A stretch of DNA of 64,000 nucleotides from Coprinellus micaceus (Eukaryota > Basidiomycota > Agaricomycetes > Agaricales > Psathyrellaceae): contig OX596342.1 of assembly GCA_951394405.1 (NCBI GenBank), positions 992,001-1,056,000 on the forward strand, read 5' to 3'. The position numbers were made by a program, and so were the translations under genes. The notes under the pieces were generated by a model. The model was not told the DNA's origin and ran no database searches. It was given only the letters and a program-made list of their open reading frames with translations. Shown in pieces: positions 35,397 to 46,129 of the stretch (position 1 is its first letter; each line of letters begins with the position of its first letter).

Positions 35397-38219
35397 CTAA
35401 TCGTTGGGAGCTTCAATAGGGCTAGACGCCAAAACAGCCCATTCTCTATCCAGCCTGTCCTTCAGATCAAGGAGCTTGGGTCGTATAAAATGATGCTCCG
35501 GGCACGATGCAAGGACTTGCTCGCAAGTGGAAGTCGCTTCTTCGAGTTCCGCGGTCTTTCTAAAGTGGTGATACCGAGCGAGGAGGATGGTAGCCAGAGT
35601 AAGTAAACGCACGATGCGGTTTGAGTGATTAAGGGGGGTGATCCTGAGCGCCTCGTTGATCACGTCGAGTGACTCGTCAAGATCCTCGGGGCGGAAGCGA
35701 AGGGAAAGGGCAAGGGTGTCCAGGATATACGGCCGCTTTGGGTGCCCCGGTGGGCGGAGGGCAAGGGAAGCCCTGGCGAAACCAATCGACGCTTCCAGGT
35801 CCGCCTCTGCACCTTGGACTTCGTATCTGGAGCTCAGGGAAAAGGCGAGGTTGTTCAAAGCTGAGCAGCGGTCTGGATGCCCCTCTGGACGCGAGTCGAG
35901 CGTCTGCCGTTCCAAAGCTATAACCTCCTCAAGGTCGGCGATCGAGCTTGTGCGCTGGAAGCGGGAGTGGAGGGCGATAGCCAGCCCTTGGAGAGCCGGA
36001 GACGCCTCTGGGTGGTCTGGAGGTAGGAGACGTAGTGCCTCCCTGTACGAGGCGATGATATCTTTGAGGTTGCTCGTACAGCCTATTTGCCTGAAGCAAG
36101 TAAGAAGTGTAATTGCCAGACTATTTAGGATTATGGGCCGGTCGGGGCTATCCAGGGGGAGGCGCGCCAGTGTCTCTCGGCACAGGGATATCGCTTCGTT
36201 CAGATCGCCCAGCCTCCCTGTTTGCTCAAACCGATAGCCGAGGTAGTAAGTCAGCTTGCCAAGGGTTGTTGAGTGTTCAGGGTGTCCGAGTGGGCGCAGT
36301 TCGAGTGCCTTTCTCTGCGACGATATCCCCTGGTGCAAGTTATCCATGTTCCCCATTAGCTTGAAGCGCAAGTATAGAGCTGCGCCGAGGGAGTAGTGCA
36401 GCATAGACTCTTCGATGTTCCTACCAGGGTCGCCCCGGGGGAGAGCCCATGTTTCCGCGGCGTTTTGGTGTGCGGCTACCGCCTGATTCAGGTGTTCAGG
36501 AAGCCTGCTATGCTCCGCCGCAACGCTCAGCACTTTGCCGAGGTAATACCAGTGGGTTGCGTTGTCCGGGCGGAGCCGTACTGCGATCTCCAAACACGAT
36601 ACTTGCAACGCGATTGTGCTTGGCTCGCCTCCGGAAAGAGCGCGGGCCACATCCTGCATCAAAGCCGCGACTTCATCGTCCTTGTAAGTATCCTGCAGCC
36701 CGGAACCAGGTTTTCTCCTGTCAAAGAAGAGAGTTGCCCACTGGCGTAGAACCGCGATGGGCGTGCGTTGCAGGGTTGATGCGCTGGGTGTTTGCTTCCA
36801 GTCTAAGTCTGAGCCGGGTTCAACAAACGGGGTTCCCTTGGACAGGTGCAGGTGCCAGTACTTCACTGCATATTTGCGCAGTGGGGAAAGATAAAGAGAT
36901 TTGAGGCTCTGAGGGGTGGGGAGAAAGCGCAGCAGTACCTGCAGAGTAGCCTCACCGAGTATTTCATGTGCTTGCTTCAGCGAGACTGGCAGGGGAAGTG
37001 ACGGAGTGTTCGAAGCACTTTGAAGGTATTCGATGAATGAAAGGTGGAAAAGCTTGCTCGCTGGATAAACCACTGCACCGGAGTCCGATGGGTACCATGT
37101 TTGCAGAGCCTTGAGGTCTGCTTGAAGAGACCTTATGGCAGACGGACGGATTCCGATTAGAGAGGAGAAGTCGGTGAGGGGAAGCGGCTCCTGGAGGACC
37201 ATCGTGACCCCCATGAAAGTCATGAGGGTGCGCTGATGCTCAGGGTTTGGGAATAAGAGCGCTATCGCATTGGAGTACAGTTTCGCAAGACTGTCGCTCT
37301 CTCCTACACTGAGACGACGGCTGACTATTGAGGTGAGAGTATCTTGAGGGCTGAGGGAGCTCCGCGAGTCTTCAAGGAGGGAACACACCGTTGCGCTCCA
37401 AACAAATAGTCCTTCCGCCGTCGACGCGAGCCGAGTCACGTCCTCGGAAGACGGCTTCCGTCCGTAGTCCCATTCGACGAGATCGAAGCGTTGGTTAAAA
37501 TATTCGACCATAACGGCCAGAGAGATGGGCTGTAGTTGATAGGGTTTGACGGAGACTCTTTCAAATGCTGCGCCCTGGGCCTCGGACCGGCTGAACATGA
37601 TGAATCGGAGCAGGGAGGATTGCGAATTGAGGAGCCCTAGTTCCTCGACGAACACATGATACGATTTCCACTGATCTAGCCCATCCACGATGATGACTAG
37701 AGGGGATGTCAGGTTGAGTGAAAGTATGGGGTCACGGATGAACTTCTCCATCTGAGTTCGCAGCGGCATTGCATGGGATTCGAGGATCGCTTTCCCGATA
37801 CTTGGTACGGCCTTGTGGTGGATTCTCCCGATTTCTCCTGCAATCAGTCGAATGGCGGTTTCAGGGCCCCATGTGTCGGTTGGGAGGGTACCAAGGAATA
37901 CGGAAGCCCCAAGTTGGTTCGTTGAGCGGAGTTGCACCTCGAGGTGACAGGCAAATGTCGATTTGCCCATACCTGCAGGCGCGCTGATCCACAGCACTAG
38001 CTCGGAAGAGGGTTCCTCAATCCATTCATAAACCACCTTTTCGTCCTCAAGACGGCTGTTTGGTAGGTACTCGTTCCGTAGACCGCTTGCGTCAGTATTG
38101 GCTGGGAGGGTATCCAGGAGCCTGAGATCGTGGGCGATATCCAGCGTGAGGAGTCCTGGAGCTAAGTCCCCGTGCATGCGTACGATGTAGAATGCCAAAA
38201 GCCCAACAAAGATCGTCAT
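35397..38219 (-). CDS. NACHT-TPR protein (fungal NOD-like receptor type)
   Basis: A long uninterrupted frame of 940 residues from the ATG at 38219. A hydrophobic segment (T-I-F-V-G-L-L-A-F-Y-I-V) opens the frame. Walker A (A-P-A-G-M-G-K-S-T) lies at about 80-88 and Walker B (L-V-I-I-V-D-G-L-D) at about 174-182, followed by an F-S-R-S-E sensor-like block. The last 400 residues are tandem TPR-like units of about 50 residues with the theme A-L-x-x-R-P-x-G-H-P. Such STAND NTPases act in fungal non-self recognition. The true 5' end is probably further upstream: the frame continues to 38276 without an ATG, and a consensus donor at about 38298 with an acceptor at about 38250 suggests an exon whose joined peptide reads N-F-W-T-V-H-Y before V-S-K-R-L-L-F. 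The N-terminal effector domain, if any, was not found. Confidence 0.82.
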   Translation of the reverse strand: MTIFVGLLAFYIVRMHGDLAPGLLTLDIAHDLRLLDTLPANTDASGLRNEYLPNSRLEDEKVVYEWIEEPSSELVLWISAPAGMGKSTFACHLEVQLRSTNQLGASVFLGTLPTDTWGPETAIRLIAGEIGRIHHKAVPSIGKAILESHAMPLRTQMEKFIRDPILSLNLTSPLVIIVDGLDQWKSYHVFVEELGLLNSQSSLLRFIMFSRSEAQGAAFERVSVKPYQLQPISLAVMVEYFNQRFDLVEWDYGRKPSSEDVTRLASTAEGLFVWSATVCSLLEDSRSSLSPQDTLTSIVSRRLSVGESDSLAKLYSNAIALLFPNPEHQRTLMTFMGVTMVLQEPLPLTDFSSLIGIRPSAIRSLQADLKALQTWYPSDSGAVVYPASKLFHLSFIEYLQSASNTPSLPLPVSLKQAHEILGEATLQVLLRFLPTPQSLKSLYLSPLRKYAVKYWHLHLSKGTPFVEPGSDLDWKQTPSASTLQRTPIAVLRQWATLFFDRRKPGSGLQDTYKDDEVAALMQDVARALSGGEPSTIALQVSCLEIAVRLRPDNATHWYYLGKVLSVAAEHSRLPEHLNQAVAAHQNAAETWALPRGDPGRNIEESMLHYSLGAALYLRFKLMGNMDNLHQGISSQRKALELRPLGHPEHSTTLGKLTYYLGYRFEQTGRLGDLNEAISLCRETLARLPLDSPDRPIILNSLAITLLTCFRQIGCTSNLKDIIASYREALRLLPPDHPEASPALQGLAIALHSRFQRTSSIADLEEVIALERQTLDSRPEGHPDRCSALNNLAFSLSSRYEVQGAEADLEASIGFARASLALRPPGHPKRPYILDTLALSLRFRPEDLDESLDVINEALRITPLNHSNRIVRLLTLATILLARYHHFRKTAELEEATSTCEQVLASCPEHHFIRPKLLDLKDRLDREWAVLASSPIEAPND

Positions 38220-39221
38220 AGCGAACAGCAGACGCTTGGAAACGTCTGAGAGCAGTATGAGCGCAGATCGCGACAATTAGGGTATTCTCACTCACAGTGT
38301 ACGGTCCAGAAGTTCACGTTCTGTGCATGGCTTATATTGGTCACTGGGTCTTGGAAGACGTTTGTCGTGTTCTCTACGGAACAAAAGCACACCACCGTCA
38401 GCCTGGATACCCCGAAAGGATCGCCTCAAGACCTTTGCTACTGGGACGCGGACTCACGAGTATTTCCGTAGTGATGATAAGAGCTGAACGGTGCATGCTG
38501 AGCGGAATCTCCATGTTGTCCAATCACAGTGTCGGCCACCCCTGAGGCCTTCGAGAGTTCGAGGTCGCTCGAAAGTCTTCCCGAGACAGAGCCGTCTTCG
38601 CTTTCCTCCAATTGGGTATCTTTGTGTAAGTTTATCCCCTTCATCACGACAATGTTTGCTAGGTGTTCTTCAGGCTTGGTAGCAATGGAAATCCTGGTTC
38701 ACGAGAGTAGTGCTGTGGTTGGGCTATGTCAACTAATTACCTCGAAGCGCCGATAAATCGCCTCCGGGCCACGTGGGAGTAGCCAGGTCGAGCTCTCCGT
38801 AGCAGTAGTATTCACTCCTTATCGCCCTTCTTTTCATTTCTAGGGACTCGGGCTTTGCATAGCCCTTCAATGACCCTGCTGAGAGGATCTTGTCAACAGA
38901 CGGAGATTTCTGCTCCCCATCGCATTCGTCGAGTTGAATTGAATGCTGTTGAAGACCTTCGAAGGAGGCCCTGTTCGGGATGGTGACGGTTCGAGGAGAA
39001 CTTGCTGAGGACTCGAACAAGCGCCAGGTGCCGGCCGGCCGTTGCCGAGAATGAGTCACGTGTCAGTTGCTTTGACGATCACGTGTCCCGTTGAACGCGA
39101 CGCGGCGACGGATTTCGGAGGCTTGATTCCAACTCGACGACCTCTTTCATCAGATCTACACCACCCAGCGATACCATACCTCTCTGACAGTACCAGGCAA
39201 CTCTGAAGAGCCTGCCTCCAC
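38220..39221. other. probable 5' exons of the NACHT-TPR gene and divergent upstream region
   Basis: About 1 kb between the NACHT-TPR frame (-) and ase1 (+). Minus-strand open pieces at about 38438-38647 and 38733-39059 are acidic and Ser-rich and may be 5' exons of the NACHT gene, but I could not fix their splice sites. If real, the promoter shared with ase1 is under 200 bp. Confidence 0.35.
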
Positions 39222-41655
39222 ATGATGTCGGACACGACACCGACGACAATACCAATAGCGACAGCGATGACCCTTACTTCACTGCTCAACTCCCTTCATA
39301 GCCATCTGCAACAACAAACACAGTTTCTCCCAACTCTCCACGCACAACTTGGGCTTCCACCGACGGCATTGGAGGAGGAATTGAAGGATCTCCAAGAGCA
39401 GCTCATTCAAGGTGTCGAACGACAGATTAATTTGAGGCGGAAGCAGGTGGATGAGTGGATGGAGAAGTGCGAGGCGGTGGAGTCGGTATGTTTGCGATAT
39501 ACAAAGGCTTTGGGAGGGAACATCAAAGCTACGGGCAGCAGCTTGGGTGAGATCAGGAAGGAGGCCTCATTACCTCGGCGGTATGAACTCGTAACTGAGT
39601 TTCAGGAGAAGTTGCGGCAGGCCTATCATGCGAAGCTCGAGCAGCTCAATGCTCTCACGAACCGACTCAACTTGCTTGCAAAGACGCTCGGCGCGATATA
39701 TTTCCCGCAAGACGTGCTGGACGCATCGCCAGCGGCCGGCGAGGCGGCTTTGGACCAGACGGCGCCAAGGGACGTCACCCCCGAACGGTTCTTGAAACTC
39801 GAGAAGGAATTGGTGAGGGGCAAAGCGGAGGTGACGAAGCGGCTTCACCAACTCTCGGAAACCTTCGCTCAGATAGACTGGATGTACACGGAACTGGGGA
39901 TTGTCTCCCCAACACTCGACCCACCATCCTCGCCCATGGCAACGGACGACAGCGATCCGTTCTGCGTCTCGACTCCCACACCGGCTGCAAGATCCTCGGC
40001 GAATGTGCCCCTCCTCTTCCAGGATAAAGAAGAAATCAACTATCAGCGGATACTCGGCCAGTACGTCGCGAGGATTGAGGAAGCAGAGGGGGACGCGGTC
40101 CTCGAGAACCCGAATGTGCCACTGGGGCTTGAAGGTGTGGAGCCGACACTGGGGCTCTTGGAATGGGCATCTGCCCAGAGAACATCCATGGAAGAATTGA
40201 AGCGGTCACGAGAAGCACACATTCAATCTATGTATGACAAGCTGGAGGGACTTTGGCGGCGGCTTGGGGTGGATGAAGGTGCCATGGACGCCTTCGTGGA
40301 GATGCACAGGGGGAGTACGGAAGACGTGGTCAGGCAGTACGAGGAAGAATTGGAGAGGATGCTTGAGCTCAAGCAAGAGAGCATGGTCCAATTCATACAG
40401 AGTGCACGGGAGGAAATCGTGAAGCTGTGGGACGACCTTATGATTGGGGAGGATGAGAGGTCAGATTTTGCTCCGTTCGCAGACGGTATGTGGTCTCCTC
40501 ACTAAGTTGCATTTGTGTGGCTCACACACGTCTTCTCAGCTGAGTATACAGAGGAACTTCTCAACATCCACGAAGACGAGATTAGAAAACTGAAAGAAGA
40601 ACGACGGACGAAGGCACCGCTCCTTTCTAGTATCAAAAAGTACTTCATGATTTGCGATGAGGAAAAGGAGCTGCAAGCAGCAGCATCAGACCAAACCCGC
40701 TTGCTTGGACGAGGACGCGACCCGGGTCGCCTCCTGCGAGAAGAGAAGATGCGAAAGCGCGTTCAGAAGGAGAAACCCAGAGTAAGGACCCACTCATACC
40801 GTCCTCACAATTTGCCTAACCGCTCCTTGATAGCTCGAACAAGACCTTCTGGTTTCAATCCCTACCTGGGAGCAAGAAACCGGCAAACCCTTCCTCGTAA
40901 ATGGGGAGATGGTCCTCCAAGTCATCACGGAAGCCGTCTCAGCCAAGGAACAAGAGAGCCTCAAACGCAAAACCCGCTCAGGCTCTGTCCCCAACCGGGC
41001 AACCACCCCCAACGCATCCTCATTATCATCTCAAGCCGCAGGAGGCTACGTACCAGGCCAAGGGAAACGCAGTAGCTCACGAACGGGCACCGTAACCCCA
41101 GCAGTACGACCACGGTCGGCAATTGGATCCACGGCGAAGTCAGCGCCGAACAAGCGGCAGAAGCTGGGAGACTCGACGAGCTCGATTCCGACAACATCGT
41201 CATCATCGAATTCCAACTCGAACCCGGCGTCCAACCCTCACTCGTATACCCACTCGAATTTGAGGGTGCCCCTTTCGAGTCACCGGAACAACCACAGGCC
41301 AGGGTCCCCTACAAGGGGACTGGCGAAGACGCCTGGACAGGGGTCGGCGATGAGGACAAGGGCGGCTTCGGCGACTGTGGCGTCTGGGAGTAGGAATGCG
41401 GCGGCTGGGAGCCAGCAGAGGAGGTATCCGAGCGTCCCAGGGACGGTGTCACGACAGCCATATGCTTCGACAACTGTGACGCGAGCTGCAGGGAGCGTGG
41501 GGGCGGCGCCGGTCAAAGTGGCTGCGAAAACTGTGAGGGCGCATCGAGAGAGCTTCAAACCCCGGCCGAGTATAGACCACCTGGAGATGAAGCGGGGTGT
41601 CAATGGGGCACCAGCGCAGTGGGCAAGTGCTGTGGATGAGGAGGAGGAAGATTAA
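39222..41655 (+). CDS. ase1: Ase1/PRC1/MAP65 microtubule-bundling protein
   Basis: Crosslinks antiparallel microtubules in the spindle midzone and cytoplasmic arrays. Exons 39222-40485, 40540-40781 and 40834-41655 give 775 residues. The N-terminal 430 residues are mostly coiled coil (dimerisation and spectrin-like rod). The diagnostic microtubule-binding core is clear: L-W-D-D-L-M-I-G-E-D-E-R, then A-P-L-L-S-S-I-K-K-Y-F, C-D-E-E-K-E-L and L-L-R-E-E-K-M-R-K-R, followed by W-E-Q-E-T-G-K-P-F. The C-terminal about 220 residues are Ser-, Arg- and Pro-rich with a likely nuclear signal (P-N-K-R-Q-K-L) and several SP/TP sites, fitting cell-cycle kinase control. The start is the first of two adjacent Met codons. 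Confidence 0.93.
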
Positions 41656-42353
41656 GAGCGCTTGGCGCGTCCTCCCTACCCATTTTCTACTTCCTATGAT
41701 ACTTTCGTTCCCGCCATTCTAACCGGGTATGGTTACCCAACCCATTTTGTGGTATTTATTATTATTCCATTTAGTTCCTGGTACTACCTGGCCGTTTTGG
41801 TTCTCTTTTGACCCCAACTACCCCCACTCGCAGCTTCCTTCTCTCATTTAGCTTTATGCCTTGCCCTTCGCTCCTTCAGACCCTATGACGACTCTTACGG
41901 CCCTCTCTATGATCTCCTCAGCTGTCTCTGCCCTCTCATTTTCCATATTATTCATCATCTTGGACAGGTGTCCTTCATCTTCTCTCCACTCTCGGGTTTC
42001 TACACTGGCCGTGCCAATCCCGCAATATCCGACAAGCGACATGCATGTGTAGTATTATAATGTATTTGTATTCTTTTGAGATTTGTGTGGCTTCTGCACC
42101 AAATCGGTCGAAGCAGCTTCCGCAAAATTAGGCGCCTGTCGACCGGGTTTTGACCATGCGGAAGTGACATGTTCTACGGACCTCGAGTACGATATGCATG
42201 TTACCTAAATGTAGGGTACGTGCGAGGTATACCTGTACCCTATGAGTACATGGGAAAGATACTGTAAGGAGCGGGTCTCAAGAACAGGATTCGAAGGTAT
42301 GCGTGCCGCACGGGGTGAGCGCCGAGCCTGAGACCGCTGGTTGTCGAGAAGCT
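41656..42353. other. convergent intergenic region, nothing recognised
   Basis: Between the 3' ends of ase1 (+) and the ubiquitin-like fusion copy A (-). A minus-strand 62-codon frame at 41854-42042 has an acidic helical look but no support. Confidence 0.4.
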
Positions 42354-43839
42354 TTATAAAATCTCCATCCCACCCCATTCAACCACTCTGAATAGGGTGT
42401 CATCGAGTAGTGACTGTTCACCGAGACCAACGATACTTCTCCAGTCCACAGCACTGGCACCCAGGCCTGTTCCCCACTTCCCTTGAACATCCTCTTCCTT
42501 CAGCCCCTTGAACAGCATGAAGATCCGCACAGTCACATCGGGCACCGGCGAGACCTCCAATGGCGCGGCGATTTCGTACGCTGCCTGGGGAAGAAACCGC
42601 AGAGAAACATATGGGTGCTTGAGGAACGCTGGGAGCCAGTACCTGTTAGGGGCGGTGATTGTTCAATGTGCTGCATGCATCGTAGAGAAGCGTAGAGAAT
42701 GCGGAAGGAGACGCACGATATGAAGGAGGTCCGGGCTTCTGTATGCAGACCCAAGGTCTTGAGGGTGGTGTCGAGGTAAGGAGTCATCTTAGGCACTTCT
42801 AAGACCACAGAGTTGGTTGGGTCGATGTGTGGCTGGCTGGGAATGAAGGCGGGCTCAAGATCAAAGCCCGTTTGCTCATCCGTAGGAGAAGGCAAAGGAG
42901 ACAGCGGTTCTTCGTGTGCCTTGAGGGCTCTGCGGACGAAGGACCTCAGCCATTTGCATCTGATAATGGAATGGAAACCTTTACTCTGCCTCCCAAAACA
43001 AGTATGACACCTCGAGGCCCGTATTCTTCTCGAGCAACGTCCCATCTGGAGAAGCCTTGAGGTTCCACTGAAGAGTCTGGCCGCCTGTGGACGAACTGGT
43101 AGTCGGCACCGCCGGGTATACTGCGTCGAATTTCCACTCGGGAACTAGCGAAAGCTTCACCGTCGCTTCCACATTCGTGCCAGAGGGAGGGAGGAGATAT
43201 ATGACGGGTTTGCCGCCGGTCAACCTCAGGACGAGATGGATCACGGAGTCATTCGTTATTCCCACTGCCCCCACCGTCCATCCATCCACGAGCTGTCTTC
43301 CTCCCCAGATCAATCGTTGCTGGTCAGGTGGTATGCCTTCAGAATCTTGAACCATTGCTTTGATGTCGCTGATTGTGTGAGTAGGAAAGACTTGTAACTG
43401 AATGCGCCTGCCAGTCTGCCCAAGGACAATAATCGAAAAACTGTGGGAGGTCGAGGGGATGAGCGAGATCGGGGTTGAGATGGATGGCCCAGTGATACCC
43501 GGGGTGGCAGGGCGAGAGGGTTCGGCGGGACTAGAGTGCAAGGTAAGAAAGGTACGGTAGCAGCGTTCCGGGTGCTCACTCTTCGCTCTGAACCGTCAGC
43601 TTTCTGAGCATGGGTATGACCGCACCCCAGACATCGGAAGAAACCTCCACAAAAGAGCCCTCTGATATCTGCAAGTCCCTTGTGTGATAGGAGATGCGAT
43701 GACAAGACGGTATCTCGGGAAAGTGGCGACGGATCGACCGCTGCAGGTCATCGTAGCCCAAAGGTGGAGCCACCAGGACGCGACGAGACCCATATTCGAG
43801 TATGAATAGGCGTTGTGCCGCTGGATCTACTGTAGCCAT
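42354..43839 (-). CDS. ubiquitin-like fusion protein, copy A (intact)
   Basis: Exons 43580-43839, 42985-43530, 42717-42929 and 42354-42642 give 435 residues. Three parts are visible. Residues 1-86 are an N-terminal domain seen in many agaricomycete proteins (R-R-V-L-V ... S-I-R-R-H-F-P-E-I). Residues 117-193 are ubiquitin-like, closest at [11 protein letters not shown] and ending L-V-L-R-L-T-G-G, so the diglycine is kept but is followed directly by K-P-V-I-Y-L. Residues 194-435 are one long domain beginning K-P-V-I-Y-L-L-P, with Y-L-F-W-E-A-E, Y-W-L-P and R-I-F-M-L-F in the middle and ending F-R-V-V-E-W-G-G. I recall the same order in uncharacterised bacterial proteins. The ubiquitin K48 position is Arg. 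It is paralogous to 49333-50919 and to the pseudogene 47743-48908. Confidence 0.82.
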
Positions 43840-44325
43840 GATCAGGTTGAGGTCCAAGGTGTGAGGAACAGAGAGCGCGCACCTGATAAGGTTAGTCGAA
43901 CACGAGTATTTGGCTGGTATTTGGCTGACATTTGAATGAATAGGGGTGAACCTTGGCACCGAGCTTGAGCGCTTTGGGTGTGAAAAGGTGTATACAGGGA
44001 TTGGTATATAACATTGGTTTTGGAATACAATGTGGAAACAGTGAGTAGAGTCTGTACTGGTACAACATTCCTGAAGCTTGAAGCCTGGATGTGGGATATT
44101 AGTGTAACAGGAGATCTCCGAGGACAAGGGGCTGATGACGAAAAAAACCACAAGAAAATAAGGACGCGAAAGCAAAGCACTGGAAGGAGGGACCACAGGG
44201 AGGGACCATAGATAATAGATAGGGGAATAAAAAAATTGGCGAAACCGCTGAATCGGGGTGGGAGGGGGAGGACATGGAGGGAGAGGATATGAAAATGAAG
44301 GAGGAATAACGGAACGAAGGGAAGC
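43840..44325. other. upstream region of copy A, nothing recognised
   Basis: About 490 bp between the start of copy A and the 3' end of the SPX-RING gene, both on the minus strand. The open frames here lack motifs. Confidence 0.4.
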
Positions 44326-46129
44326 TTACATGACCAGGCACGCTTTGTCCGGGTCTAGCCCAAGCTCCTCCATTTCTTCCCTCGCTGCTTCCCTCTCGTT
44401 CGACTTCAGTTTCTCCTTGGACTCGAGAGGGAACCAGTCCTGCATAAAGTTGAGCAATGCCCAGTCGACGTTGGCTACAAGTCACGGAACCGGTTAATGA
44501 ATTATGCCTCCAAAAGTAAAGACCCAGGCTCACATTTATTGGCGCTCAAAACCACAGGTGAACGGCACAGCGGACAATCTGCCTGGGCCCTCTTTTGCAT
44601 CTTCACCAGGCACCTCACACAAAATAGATGCCCGCAATCGAGTCTGATAGGTTTGAATGCGATGCTTGTGCAGATAAGGCAGGCGTAGTCGTCGACGTGG
44701 GGGATGATGGGAAGGAGGGTTTCGCCGATGGCCTGTACGAGTGTACGAGGAAGGGATGTCGTCGTGAGTCGGGAAAAGAGAGCGAGATGGGAAGGCAGCG
44801 CGGATGAGGATGAAGATGAGACGAGGGAAGTGAAACTGCTTTTGGTGAATGGGTAGGCGAGGGGGAGGGCGGTGCGTTTGGTATGCTTTTTGAGGATTTT
44901 TCGTGTCGCTTCGGCACTCGCTTCGGAGAACTGCACGGGAGTAAGTAGTGTTCGAAACCAATCATTGAGCCGTACCTTTTTGATGTTGAGAATGAAGAGG
45001 TTCAGCTCAATGAAGCTCTCGAATGCCTTCCTGCTGTGTGCGCCCTTGAAGTTACGACGGTCGGCGAGTCCTCGTTGCGTGGCCTGCTCAACGAAGAGCT
45101 TCAATCTTTTCTCGCTCTCCTCCACTGATCGTTCTCCGTGGTCGACTTCGCCGACATGTTCGAAGACTTCGGTGTCAACATAGAGCTGGAAAATCTCCCT
45201 CCACGAGTACAGATCGCTCTGTCTTGGTTGCATTGCCGAAACCATGATGGAGCCTGGGTGTGAGCTGACGGCGGAATGTGCTTGGAACGACGGGGATGCG
45301 GATGCTGGCAGAGCCGACTCTGATATAGTTCGGGACAACGACTTGAGGGTCTTGGTGAACTCTTGGTGAACAATCGACATGTGCGTGGACATTCCCTCAA
45401 GGGCAGAGATGAGGTTGTTGAAAAATTCTGTGTCTGAAACGAGGGGGATGACCACTTCTTGCTTCCCCTTGGCCACCGCAGGGCTTGCGATTCTGGGCAC
45501 TCTTGTGAGCAACTCCCCACGTGTATTGCGTAGGTACTCACTCAGTGACCTCGTCTGCGTCGGCCCCAGGACTGCTTACAGGCGAAACCTCTGGCGAATC
45601 CAACTCCGGATCTACATTCTGTCGCTCTTGTAACTTCTGGTGAAGAGACCAGAGGACGTTGGTCGTGGGCTTCATCTCCTTAGAGCTGCCTTCCTTCTCC
45701 TCAGCCCCCTCGTCCGGTGATCCTGCCTCTGCATCCGCCGAGTCCTGCGTTCCTGGAATGTCGACCCATAGCTTCAAATGAGGCTCTATTCGATCTGAAT
45801 GCTCCACGAGCTCATAGACAATCCTCGGGCCTTCAGCCGAACTGTCTGAGTTCGTAGCTTCTTCGCTACCGTTGTCGCCGTCCTTCGATGACCCGGCTTC
45901 GTTGTCGGTAATCAATTCGTGTAGGACTGTCGGGCTGAGACCAAGCGACGAGAGTTCCAATACGACCCGGTTGATCAGTTTTTTTAACTGTCGTAGGTAC
46001 CCATTCATGTCAGAAACCCAAGGAAAAACCCAGGACCAGGAGCCTCACCTGGCGGTACTGAATAGCATTTTCTTGAAGCTCGGGTGGGAGACTCTCCAAG
46101 ATTTGGGTATACGTCTTCGAGAAATGCAT
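44326..46129 (-). CDS. SPX-RING E3 ubiquitin ligase
   Basis: Exons 46049-46129, 45542-45987, 44976-45501, 44534-44930 and 44326-44474 give 532 residues. The protein starts M-H-F-S-K-T-Y with L-P-P-E-L and Y-R-Q-L-K-K-L-I-N, the N-terminal helices of an SPX domain (inositol-pyrophosphate/phosphate sensor), split by an acidic insert and resuming at F-F-N-N-L-I-S-A-L. The second half of the SPX region includes the I-K-K-F-S-E-A-S helix. A C3HC4 RING lies at about 434-476: C-L-I-C ... C-G-H-L-F-C-x2-C ... C-P-L-C. A conserved tail W-F-P-L-E-S-K-E-K follows. It is therefore a RING ligase probably tuned by phosphate status. The introns are very short (40, 45, 59 and 61 nt); the 45-nt one is stop-free. 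It lies inside the ubiquitin-like fusion cluster. Confidence 0.9.

Noticed and set aside
35638..36237. 199-codon plus-strand frame inside the NACHT-TPR gene
   Set aside because: Arg/Ser-rich shadow of the TPR coding sequence.
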